Assembly: GCA_004369045.1 (NCBI GenBank)
Contig: ML213517.1
Span: 626,757 to 690,756, forward strand
DNA from: Heliocybe sulcata
Taxonomy: Eukaryota; Basidiomycota; Agaricomycetes; Gloeophyllales; Gloeophyllaceae
Length of the DNA: 64,000 nt
Reading direction: 5' to 3'
The translations under genes were made by a program, and so were the position numbers. Under the pieces are notes generated by a model. It was not told the origin of the DNA. It was given only the letters and a program-made list of their open reading frames with translations, and ran no database searches. Position 1 is the stretch's first letter; the number at the start of each line of letters is the position of its first letter. Positions 32,874 to 42,004 of this stretch are shown here, in pieces.

Positions 32874-33421
32874 ATGTACAAATCGACACTGTGCAGCATC
32901 TCCAGGCGACACCTGTCTCGCTCAACCAGGACTTTGACCACCTCCGTTCCTCTCCGAGCCGATCCCTGGGTTCTCCCAAACACTCCCGAGCACATCAAGC
33001 AAACCCAATCTCCCTCCGATGCCGCAGAGTCTCCCGCGCTGTCCATGTTTCCTCCCATCCCTCGCGACGGCGAGAGCCCAGAGAAGACCAGGAGTCGTCT
33101 TTTGTACCAGGTGCGGAAGCGGGGGACACTCGAGACGGACCTCCTCTTGAGTACGTTTGCGACAAGAGAGGTGTTGGACAGCATGAGCGTGGAAGAATTG
33201 GACGAATTCGATAAGGTGCGCCGGCTTCGAGGATGCGTGTGGCTCTTCTCTTAGCTCAGTGGTGCTTGAAGATACTGAACGAGCCTGACTGGGATATCTA
33301 TTACTGGTCCACGGAGAAGCGCACCCCACCGCCTCGGTGGCAAAATAGCAGAATACTGGAGAAGCTGCGCAAGCACGCAAAAAACGAAGGAAAGGAAGTA
33401 CGCAGAATGCCGGACTTGTGA
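32874..33421 (+). CDS. SDH5: Succinate dehydrogenase assembly factor 2 (SDHAF2/Sdh5)
   Basis: This mitochondrial matrix protein promotes covalent attachment of FAD to the flavoprotein subunit of succinate dehydrogenase (complex II). There are two exons, 32874-33215 and 33272-33421, with a 56-bp intron; the join reads [11 protein letters not shown]. The N-terminus [21 protein letters not shown] is rich in Arg and Ser and lacks acidic residues, as expected for a mitochondrial presequence. The family core is complete: [19 protein letters not shown], then [19 protein letters not shown], and [10 protein letters not shown]. The C-terminus ends [11 protein letters not shown]. An in-frame ATG at 32808 would add 22 residues without presequence character, so I prefer 32874. 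The gene sits alone inside a repeat island but shows no damage. Confidence 0.92.
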
Positions 33422-33596
33422 CTATAGGCTGCGTCGTGGTCTTCTGTATGCTTCCTGATATAATACTGTACGATATTCAAATCATCGGACAGCTGCCAAA
33501 CCGCTTGTGTTCTTATTCCGCCGGCTCGCGCTCGACTTCGGCGAGCTGCTGTCTTTATTTGCCTCATAGTCAACAGGTGCGCGTCACTTTGGAGGT

Positions 33597-33654
33597 CATG
33601 AATACGCTCTTTATTGCAATATAAGCATGAATACGCTTTTTATTGCATTATAAG
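33597..33654. repeat. 29-bp tandem duplication
   Basis: Two adjacent copies (33597-33625 and 33626-33654) start CATGAATACGCT and end TTATAAG or ATATAAG; they differ at a few positions. It lies 175 bp after the SDHAF2 stop. Confidence 0.8.
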
Positions 33655-33973
33655 CAAGGCATGCTTCCCGTGACGGTAGCGTCAGCGGACGATTTTAGTG
33701 ATAGGTTGCTAGAATATTCAGTCAGCGCGATGGGACATTGCGCACTACTTCATGACTTTTCACAGATCTTTCTTTCAGGATTGTTACCAGGTAATAAGAA
33801 AGCATCAATTGTTCTTCCATGTTTTCTTCCAGGCATGTCTGTTCTGTGTGGCCGTGGCTCGTCGCGTGGAAATACGTCACGTGCTATCCTCCCACATACG
33901 TTTTGCACTTATTTTTGGCAAGAGGCGTGTATTGCGGCACGATAATGGGCTCGATAATGGTAGATCTGCATGG

Positions 33974-34176
33974 AATAAAAAAAGAAAAAGAAAAGAAAAA
34001 GAAAAAGAAAAGAGAAAAATCGGGGAAGGTATGCTATGCATTTATGGCGCGTCTATGTCCGACCTGTGTTTGCCAAGAATTCAGTATTTTTTCTTCCCGG
34101 CCTACGGCCGGCGACCATCTGCAACACTATTGAGACCCCGCTCAGTATCTGGTAAATTGAAACTCCGCTCATTATC
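33974..34176 (+). repeat. Repeat module B: A-rich tract, hairpin, paired motif
   Basis: An AAAAAG-type tract (about 33974-34018) ends in ATCGGGG. Then comes a T-rich run and the hairpin CCGGCC-TAC-GGCCGG (34097-34111). CCGCTCAGTATC and CCGCTCATTATC follow at 34138 and 34165. The same parts in the same order occur in module C. Confidence 0.7.
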
Positions 34177-34710
34177 TGAGACCTCTGGTCGAGCACTTGT
34201 TTTGGTTACAAAAATACTGGGACTTTTTTCAGACCTTTATAAGTGTTACTAGGTTGTTTGAGCGCGTCTATAGTATTTCACGATGTGTTTCAGCTTAATA
34301 GCATTTTGCATGCTCTACACTACTCCTATCGGGATTTGCCGAGCATCCACCCATATTCAGACTCCGGTATCATCGAAAGCGATCTTGTTCTCCTGCAGCG
34401 GCAGGCATGAAGCGCATCTGCCAGCTAATTGAGGCATAAAAGTTAGTAAGTATGTCTAGGTGTCAAAATGCTGGCCAGAGTGGCTTACGAGTGCTGAAAT
34501 AAATCAGAAATCGATGCAGTGGCTCGTGACCCTCTTTTGTACTTGATTGATGTTGTAGTAGCGTAAGAGAAGGCAGTAAATCTACTACCTACCTTTATAC
34601 CAATATTAATCTCACTTTCACAAGCATCTACAGTTCTCCAGTCCATCCAGAATCCTGATAGCCGACATACCAGAGTCAGAGATGTTCAGCCACTCAAGCT
34701 CAAGCCTGTG
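34177..34710. other. Intergenic between repeat modules B and C
   Basis: No gene is seen; stops are frequent in all frames. Confidence 0.4.
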
Positions 34711-34775
34711 GGAATACTTACGTAACTCCGCTCATTATCATAATCATTATCATGCAGAGCCACAAGTAACCTCCC
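34711..34775 (+). repeat. Related unit around the motif, first copy
   Basis: GAATACTTACGTAACTCCGC here is matched by GAATGCTTATGTAACTCCGC at about 35551. Both continue with the CTCATTATC motif and ATNATC runs and end near a CCCC. The copies are about 840 bp apart, one before and one after module C. Confidence 0.6.
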
Positions 34776-34793
34776 CGATAATGACTAAGATGT

Positions 34794-35022
34794 GAAAAAA
34801 GAAAAGAAAAGAAAAAGAAAAAGAAAAATCGGGGTCGGCTCGTAAGAGCCATTTGGACAATTCCATCCTCGACCTAACGACCGCCTGGGTACGCTATGTC
34901 AAGTAAGATGCTATGCGCACCGTAGGGTATTTGGTTTGATTTTTTCTTCCGGCCTACGGCCGGGGGTAGCTCAATTCGAACCCCGCTCAGTATCAGGGAA
35001 GGTTCGAACCCCGCTCATTATC
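34794..35022 (+). repeat. Repeat module C: A-rich tract, hairpin, paired motif
   Basis: An AAAAAG-type tract (34794-34829) ends in ATCGGGG, followed by GGCTCGTAAGAGCC (a small hairpin also seen in degraded form in module A). A T-rich run leads to the hairpin CCGGCC-TAC-GGCCGG (34949-34963). The paired motifs are at 34983 and 35011, each preceded by TTCGAACC. Confidence 0.7.
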
Positions 35023-35677
35023 CGAGAGTAGCGCTGCACGTATACACCCACTATGAATTAACATAAAAAACTTGGAGACTTGATTGGCTACATTTTAGAC
35101 GATTTATGAGTGCATATGGGATGCGTAATATAGCCAGGATTGTTGCGAGGCAGCATTTCTATCTCTCGCCACATGGTCGGCATTTGCCGTTCAGTACCAG
35201 AATCAATCTCCGACTCACCGTGATCATCAGACTGGGAGAGGTTTGCATAATCCGGTTGGAAGTGCCATTTGGCAGCGCACATAAGCTAACATTAGAGACT
35301 AACAGTAGAAAAGAAGCTGATGCAACAAGCTCTAGTTGTACTGATGATTTGTTGCATCAAAAATGCTGATACAGTGCTCGGGCGTACTGATGTACTCGAC
35401 GTACGGCGGTCCTTACTACCTGGCGGTTTTAGCTATCACCAGTTATCCTTGCAACTAACACCCTATGCTAAGGATACTTGGCTTCAGGAACTGACTACGA
35501 AGAGCTGTTTATTCTGCAGCCACAAAATACGCCACACGCAGGTCCTGAGAATGCTTATGTAACTCCGCTCATTATCATTATCCTACACCGCAGTGAGTAG
35601 CGCCCCTGTATTGCTAGCACCGCCACACAAAGTACCTTCAGCCGGAAACTCGGAAGTGCTTTTGACCATATATATGC
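35023..35677. other. Intergenic, upstream of the EngB-type gene
   Basis: Apart from the motif copy at 35565, no feature is recognised. It must hold the promoter of the gene at 35678. Confidence 0.4.
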
Positions 35678-36569
35678 ATGCTGAGGGCAGCATTTCAAAC
35701 TACACTCGTATCTCTACCGGCATGGGGGCGTAGAGCGAATTCGACAGTCTCCAGCGTGTTTGCGCATCAAACAGCTGACATTGTCGGGTCCGCATACACC
35801 TTGGAAGACATCCCACCGTTACACGGTTTACCGGAGGTACGCGGTATTGTTAGAATCCCAGAGTCTTTGGTTGACATCTCTCGATAAAGGTCGCGGTGAC
35901 TGGTGAGCATCTCCCATGCGCTACGTGTGCTTAGGATTCATGAACTCGGTTAGGGCGCGCGAACGTTGGCAAATCGACGTTACTAAATGCTGTAATGGGC
36001 AGAAACGGGCTGGTGCGGACGAGCAAAAAGGCCGTAGGTTGATGACATTCTCTGCTTTACGACCCCACTGACCGGATGCCCAGGGCCACACGCGTTCCTT
36101 GAACTTTTATCGAGTCGGGCCGGGCACAGGGAACCTCATCCTCGTGGATGCACCAGGATACGGTAGGCGCGGACGCGCAGAATGGGGCAAGTTATGGGAC
36201 CATTACGTTCAGACGCGTGCGCAGTGAGTTTGCCGGTTTCCTCAGGCTCGCCGGCTGATCACCTGTCCCAGGCTGCGCCGCGTCTACTGCCTTATCAATG
36301 CCAGCCATGGAGTCGAAGAAGTTGACAAGGTCGTGCTGTCCGACTTGCATGAGACTTGCATGAAGACCGGCGGTACACAGTTGACGTTTCAGGCCATTTT
36401 GACCAAGGTTGACTTGCTCCCGACCGGAAAGCTACGCCAGGAGCTTGCGAAGATTAGGAAGGACGTGCGGGATGTGGCGCCGACATGCCTGCCTCCGCTC
36501 ATTACTGGGAAAGAGCGATTTGGAGTTGACGAGGTCCGCAAGTCAATCGTCGAGGCGTGTGGGGTCTAA
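35678..36569 (+). CDS. EngB/YihA-type GTPase, probably mitochondrial
   Basis: This P-loop GTPase of the TrmE-Era-EngA-EngB-Septin group should act in ribosome assembly, here probably of mitochondrial ribosomes. Five exons give 229 residues: 35678-35836, 35890-35902, 35954-36033, 36084-36223 and 36272-36569. The second exon is only 13 nt and encodes VAVTG; with it the sequence reads LPE|VAVTG|RANVGKSTLLNAV, forming the G1 loop GRANVGKST. Without it the frame breaks. The switch region is KKAGHTRSLNFYRVG (G2/G3 area), then DAPGYG (G3), and TKVDLL (G4). The C-terminal part ends SIVEACGV. The N-terminus (MLRAAFQTTLVSLPAWGRRAN) is Arg-containing and free of acids, like a mitochondrial presequence. 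The gene looks intact. Confidence 0.88.
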
Positions 36570-37044
36570 GTGGCCGGACAATGAGCACGGCTGTCTCATA
36601 GGACACCGTGTGTAACGATTGGTTGGATTTGATACCCTGGTTTGGGTTGACTAAGCCGGGTATCGTTACGCTTACTAACTTGCACTTTGTTAGTTGTTTA
36701 CTACCGAGTGTCACGAGCACTCGCTTTGCTGTCTATTTATGCAAGCGCCCTGCAAGATTAAATGGATCTGCAGATTACCCGCCGCTGATCCGTGGGGATT
36801 GGATTGTCGGTAGCGAAAGAAGCGCGACGGGTTCTTGCCCAGGAAGGCTCGGGACTTATACCACCTCAACCTCAACCGTATTTGGAAATTCCGGCGGAGG
36901 TCGTCCCACCCTTCGAGCTGCTCACCCAACGCCCATACTCCTGCATAGAGGCGATAGACTCAGCATGGTTTCGCAAGCTGCAAAGCGGAGTACGATATGT
37001 TCAGGTTATAAGGCCCGCTCGTCTGTACAGACCGTTCAACCAAC
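36570..37044. other. Intergenic, upstream of the O-methyltransferase
   Basis: No gene is recognised. A TATAAGG at 37007 lies only 38 bp from the next ATG. Confidence 0.45.
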
Positions 37045-38980
37045 ATGGGTAACGCTTCCCCTCCGAGTATCAGCGACTTGCGAAAGCTCGTCAATATCAT
37101 CTCGAACAGCGTCGACAAGATCGAGGAAGGTTATACCGCTCATGCGGCGCCCCTCCCGACTCTTGCCACCACTGAGCCGACTTTGTCGTCTGTTGCTTTC
37201 GAGCCAGATGTTCTGAAAGCGACAGCAGCGCTCACGGCGGCTTGCACACAGCTCCAGCACACTGTCCAGCCACAGACGACGCAGATATTTCACTGCGCCA
37301 CTGGGGTACGTACATGCGGGACTGCTGTTGCGGTTAATAGTATTAACGAATGCCTGCTTGACTTCCACAGCACTTTCTGTCGTCTTCTATGAGTGTGGCC
37401 ATTCAGGCGCATGTAACGGAGGCCCTGCGCTCTGCGGGAGACAAGGGCCTTCATGTGCGCGACATTGCAAAGTATAGCAACGTGCATCCGGAGAAACTGG
37501 GTAAGTTGCCCATTCACGCTGTTAACTTTGCATAGGACTTGAGGGAAACGTGCGCCCTTGCAGCTCGTTGCTTACGCATGCTTGCCACCCACTACATCTT
37601 CCGCGAGGTCGCTCCGGATGTATTCGCGAATAACAGGTAAGAGAGCGGTTTTATATTTATTTATTTCTGGACTTTATTAACTATCCGGTTAGGCTCAGTG
37701 TCCAGTTAGACACAGGCAAGGACGCTGAACTGCTCCGGACTCAAGAGTAAGCTCCCTTCATCAAGTCAGCTCCTTCCTACTAAATGCTACTCCATCTAGG
37801 CCTCATGAGTGGTTCGAAGGCACCAACGGCCGAGCAGCCATCTGCTACTACATGTAAGTCCCCAACCACTTTGTTATTCCGTCTGTACTCAGGCCACCCT
37901 TCCCTCATCAGCACCGGCTTCCAATACGACGTCGCTGGGAAGCTCCCCGAGACCATTTTGGACCCTGCCACCGCCGACTCCTCCTCCATCACAGACGCCG
38001 CCGTCACCCGCGTCACAGGCGAGAAGCGCGGGATGTTCGAATGGCTCATGCAGCCAGAGCAGACAAAGTACCGCTCCGTGTTCAACAACGCCATGGTAGG
38101 CGTGGAGATGTATAACTTCCCTGGATTCGTCTTGCATGGTCAGTCACGTATCAATGTACTGGTTTCCGCAGAATTCTGAGACATTGCAGATGAGATCGGA
38201 TGGGAGACTCTGCCGAAGGGCAGCGTCGTCGTCGACGTCGCTGGGGGCGTCGGCACGCACAGTCTCATCGTCGCCAGAGCACATCCGCACCTCCGTGTCG
38301 TAGTGGAAGATCTACCCGCCACTATCGACCAGGCAAAAGCTGTGAGTCTGAGTCTAGCTTGCCCAACACCATGCTCTGATTTATACCACGTCTCCGTCCA
38401 GTACTGGAACCTGCATCTGCCCGAGGCCGTATCAGACGGAAGAGTCGACTTTACAGAATACGACTTCTTCCAACCCAACCCCATTAAAGGCGCTGCGGTC
38501 TACTTCTGCCGCCAAACAATGTGCGCATCGCTCTCCTCGTCCCTCGCATATCCTACTGACCCGCTCCAGACACAACTGGCCCGACAAAGAAGCAATCCAA
38601 ATCCTTCGCCAAATGAGCGACGCCGCAGACGCTCACAGCCGCATCGTCATCACCGGCCACGTCATCCTCTTCGCCTGCCCCGAAGCCAAATCCTCCGAAT
38701 GGTCCGTCCCGCCCGCCCCAGAACCCTTGCTCGCGAACTACGGCGCCGCAAGCCGAACCGCCTACGTCACAGACATGATCATGATGGGGACATTCCACTC
38801 CGTGAGTGCTATACACCTCGTTTCATCGCGAACACCCGTAGCGAATACCATTTATTGCAGGGACAACGGACCGGGGAGCAGTACGCGGGCCTCATAAGGC
38901 AGGCGGGTCTCAAAATCGACAAGATAGTCGGGGACTACGAGAACGGCGGGCTCCTGCACATCTTATGCTCGAAGGCTTGA
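37045..38980 (+). CDS. SAM-dependent O-methyltransferase (COMT-like, family 2)
   Basis: The enzyme transfers a methyl group from S-adenosylmethionine to a hydroxyl of a small molecule. The multi-exon gene starts MGNASPPSISDLRKLVNII. The dimerisation/winged-helix half reads HVTEALRSAGDKGLHVRDIA, then LARCLRMLATHYIFREV. The substrate region GMFEWLMQPEQTKYRSVFNNAMVG precedes the SAM motif I GSVVVDVAGGVGTHSL and VVEDLPATIDQAKA. The catalytic histidine is in RQTIHNWPDKEA, formed across an intron (AT|A CAC). The end reads RTGEQYAGLIRQAGLKIDKI and LLHILCSKA. All joins examined keep the frame. The family is common in fungal secondary metabolism and in methylation of phenols; the substrate is unknown. 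It lies next to the EngB gene and is convergent with the aldolase gene. Confidence 0.88.
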
Positions 38981-39327
38981 CTTTGTTGGGTCTTGTGGTA
39001 CGAATATATAATTTAACTCGGTTGCGAGGCTCTTTATACAGAGTTCGATTCAATCAGATTGGACTTAGTGTCATCATCCATTGTAGGGAATACTGCGCAC
39101 AGATTCACAGAATACTTCACCCTAGTTATGTAACCACAGCGTGTCCGATTGTTGAGGTGGACAGTCGTCGCCCGTCCTCTCAGCATTAATGGACACGCGC
39201 TTTGACATTCAAGTTGCTATCTCGCGCGAAGGGCCAGGCAGCCAGATATGTCAAAGAAACTGTATAGGTAACGATATACAATACATCGATCTTACAAAAG
39301 GTTGCTTGATGTTTGTTTACTCGGTAC

Positions 39328-41159
39328 TTACAGCCGGTCTAGCGCATGCCATGATTAGTTTCGGGATAAGATGACGCCACAGGATTCGATACTCACTGAC
39401 GTTGCCAAGGTCCGTGCAGGCCACCTTGACACGCTCAACAAGAGTCTTCTCACCCTCGCGAACCCAGATACGAGGGTCGTACCACTAATGCAACGTTGTC
39501 AGCGTTCCACGACAAGCATAACATTGCAGTATGAGCGTACCTTCTTGTTGGGCTTGTCAGCGCCGTCGGGGTTGCCGACCTGGGACATGAGGTAGTCCTT
39601 CTTGTTCAGGACGAAGTCTCTAATACCCTGGAGGTAGGCGAACTGCGTGTCTACGCATCGCACTCTCATGAGTAGCCATTCAGCGATTGCAAAGAATGGT
39701 CTTACCCGTGTCAACGTTCATCTTGACAACACCGTTGGTGACGGCGGTGCGGATCTCGTCTTTCGTGGACCCAGATCCACCATGGAAGACAAGGTAAAGA
39801 GGCTGATCCGTCTTTCCACCGACCTTCTCCTTCGCGAACGCCTGGTGCTTGCCGAGCAACTCGGGGTGCAGCTTGACGTTTCCAGGCTTGTATACACCGT
39901 GCACGTTGCCGAACGCCGCGGCGATGCTGAAGTTGGGTCCAACCTTGCTCAGGGCGTCGTACACGTCCCAGATGTCCTCGGGCTGCGTGTACAGCTTCGA
40001 GTTGTCGACACCCGTGTTGTCGACGCCGTCCTCTTCACCGCCGGTGATACCGATCTCCATCTCGAGCCAGAGTCCGATGGGCGCCATGCGTTTGAAGTAC
40101 TGGACGCATGTTGCTATATTCTGGTCCTTGGGCTCCTCGGAGAGATCGAGCATGTGAGAGGAGAAGAGGGGCTCGCCGTGCGCCTTGAAGTACTCCTCGT
40201 CAGCCTTGAGCATACCGTCAAACCAGGGTAGGAGCTTGTGGGCGCAATGGTCGGAGTGCATCACTACAGGGCTGGGGATGATATTAGTTAGCGCCCCTCC
40301 CGCGTATATGCGCACGCTAGAGTACTCACACACCGTACTCCTTCGCAACTGTCCGTACATGGAGAGCAGCAGCGATGGCACCGGTTATCGAGGCTTGCTG
40401 CTTGTCGTTGGCGAGCCCCTTGCCTGCGAAGTAGGCACTTCCACCTTGCGAGACTTGGATAATGATGGGAGACTTGATGTCACTGCGACAGAACGTGAGT
40501 GAATGTTGAATTTGCGAAGTGTAAAGGAGCAAGCAAGGCAGATATGGCCGAGTCCGGGAAAACTTCGGGGATCGTGAGGAGTGCAAGTTCATCAGCCTCC
40601 GGTATTCAACAAATTCCGTTCTGTCCGACAACGTATCCGACTACCAAGCGTACCAGAATTGGACGTCTGCGTACGCCAATAGAAAAAAAGTATCCGCGCG
40701 AGCAGCCCGCTCACAAAAGCAGACGCTGCATTCCGTAGAGACCCGAAAGTTATAGCAAGTCACTCACCGAGCAGCCTCAAGGACAGCGTTCACTGTCGAG
40801 GACGACGTGCAGTTCTACGCAATGAATAATAAGTGGAGATCAAAGGCAGTATGTTCAGAATACTTACAATAGCCTAGATTTCCAATGTAGCCGCAACGCG
40901 CCGCGCTTGTCAGACTGAGTATTCTGACTGAGGCCCAATCGTACGTACGGGGATAGCAAACTGCCATTGGTATAGACATCAGCATGATAGAACAGTGCCA
41001 TCAAGATGAAAGACTCACCTTGTTCTGCTTAGCGTAATCGAACAACTTGCGGACGTTTTCGCCAGTCAAGACTCCAGCCTGTGGATCTCCATTGGAACCC
41101 CTGTATCATTGAAGTACCTTACTAGGTTCACTCACGGGAACAACGTCGAGAACGCCCAT
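39328..41159 (-). CDS. FBA1: Fructose-bisphosphate aldolase, class II
   Basis: This zinc-dependent glycolytic enzyme splits fructose 1,6-bisphosphate into DHAP and glyceraldehyde 3-phosphate in the cytosol. The start MGVLDVVP is at 41159. Exon 1 is 24 nt (41136-41159) and exon 2 is 41019-41078. A 12-nt exon follows (40949-40960, encoding FAIP), then a 6-nt exon (40868-40873, encoding AI), and then NCTSSSTVNAVLEAAR. All have phase 0 borders and GT..AG introns. Zinc-binding and catalytic segments are HSDHCAHK and FGNVHGVY, and the phosphate-binding loop is GGSGST with KMNVDTG. The C-terminus is formed by an 11-nt last exon (39328-39338): GTC A|AC CGG CTG TAA gives LGNVNRL, matching the family end. 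The enzyme looks complete and is surely the housekeeping copy. Confidence 0.95.
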
Positions 41160-41599
41160 TTTACGTGCTGTATTGGTCGAGGTGGTGATGGTAAGTATGC
41201 AAGGCGGATGAGATGGAATGGTCGGACTTAAGAACAAATCGATAGCGGAGGGCGTGGGCTGCTATTTCCGTGTCGGGATAGACCGGACTGTCCTGTGGGC
41301 TCTGGCCGCGGGCCCTAGGCGTCCAGCCTCAACAACTAATGGACGAGCATACACCCAGAACCTATTTGGCACAAGGGTACGAAAGGTACGAAATGCAAGC
41401 GTATGATATTCATTTCGGCGAACGAGCGGTGGATAGTAGTGCTACAGGACCATTATGATAAGGTCTAGTTTGTGGTCGCTGGTCGTGATATTCTAGGTTC
41501 TATGAAACAGAAGCGAAATGAGGCAGAAGACGAGGTCAATCGCCTGTTCTTGTGATTGGTGAAGTGCCGCAGCTCTCCGTCGTTCCGGTATCGGGATCT

Positions 41600-41972
41600 C
41601 TAGGAGGGGTTCCCTGCTTCTTCCCGACGCTGCCACGAAACCAAGCGTCAGCTCGTCGTGCTCAGACCACCCATCATAAACTATACGATAACTCACCAAG
41701 TTCGCGTTGAAGTCGGGCTTCAAATCAGGATCCCTCCAGCTCAGGTGACACCCGATCCAGGAGAGCGGGTACTCCCGAGTGTCCGGAGAGTCACTGCGAT
41801 GCCGCACAAAATATGCAGCGGTCGCTGAAGCAGCAGCCAGCGCTGTGGCACCGAAGAGCTGATAAAGAAAGGACAGTAAGGCATCGATCGTCAATTGCCC
41901 AAGAGAATGTAGACGTACCATGTTACCCTTCGGCTTCCTGGTCAACAGGTTCGAGTTTGTCGTGATTCCCAT
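41600..41972 (-). CDS. Small predicted membrane protein, 81 residues
   Basis: Three exons (41919-41972, 41697-41858 and 41600-41629) give 81 residues with in-frame joins: GNM|LFGAT and NANL|RREEAG. The N-terminus MGITTNSNLLTRKPKGNM is basic. One membrane segment follows (LFGATALAAASATAAYFV), then a short soluble tail with WIGCHLSWRDPDLKPDF. The size, a single TM and the basic start are like small subunits or assembly proteins of mitochondrial membranes, but I do not recognise the family. Reading through the introns would give a longer frame of 159 residues, which lacks the splice logic and looks less natural. Confidence 0.5.
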
Positions 41973-41976
41973 GGTC

Positions 41977-42004
41977 GTCTATGGTCTATAGTCTATAGTC
42001 TAAA
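41977..42004. repeat. 7-bp microsatellite, 4 units
   Basis: GTCTATG, GTCTATA, GTCTATA and GTCTAAA lie in a row, four bases before the start codon of the small membrane protein (minus strand), so they would sit in its 5' leader. Confidence 0.75.

Larger units (their letters stand above)
32145..35576. repeat. Eight copies of the 12-bp motif CCGCTCANTATC
   Basis: Copies are at 32145-32156 (minus), 32400-32411, 34138-34149, 34165-34176, 34728-34739, 34983-34994, 35011-35022 and 35565-35576 (plus). The variable base is T, G or A. Two copies form a pair with the G form followed by the T form (34138/34165 and 34983/35011), spaced 27-28 bp. Several are followed by ATNATC repeats. The span is interrupted by the SDHAF2 gene, which has none. 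Confidence 0.8.
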
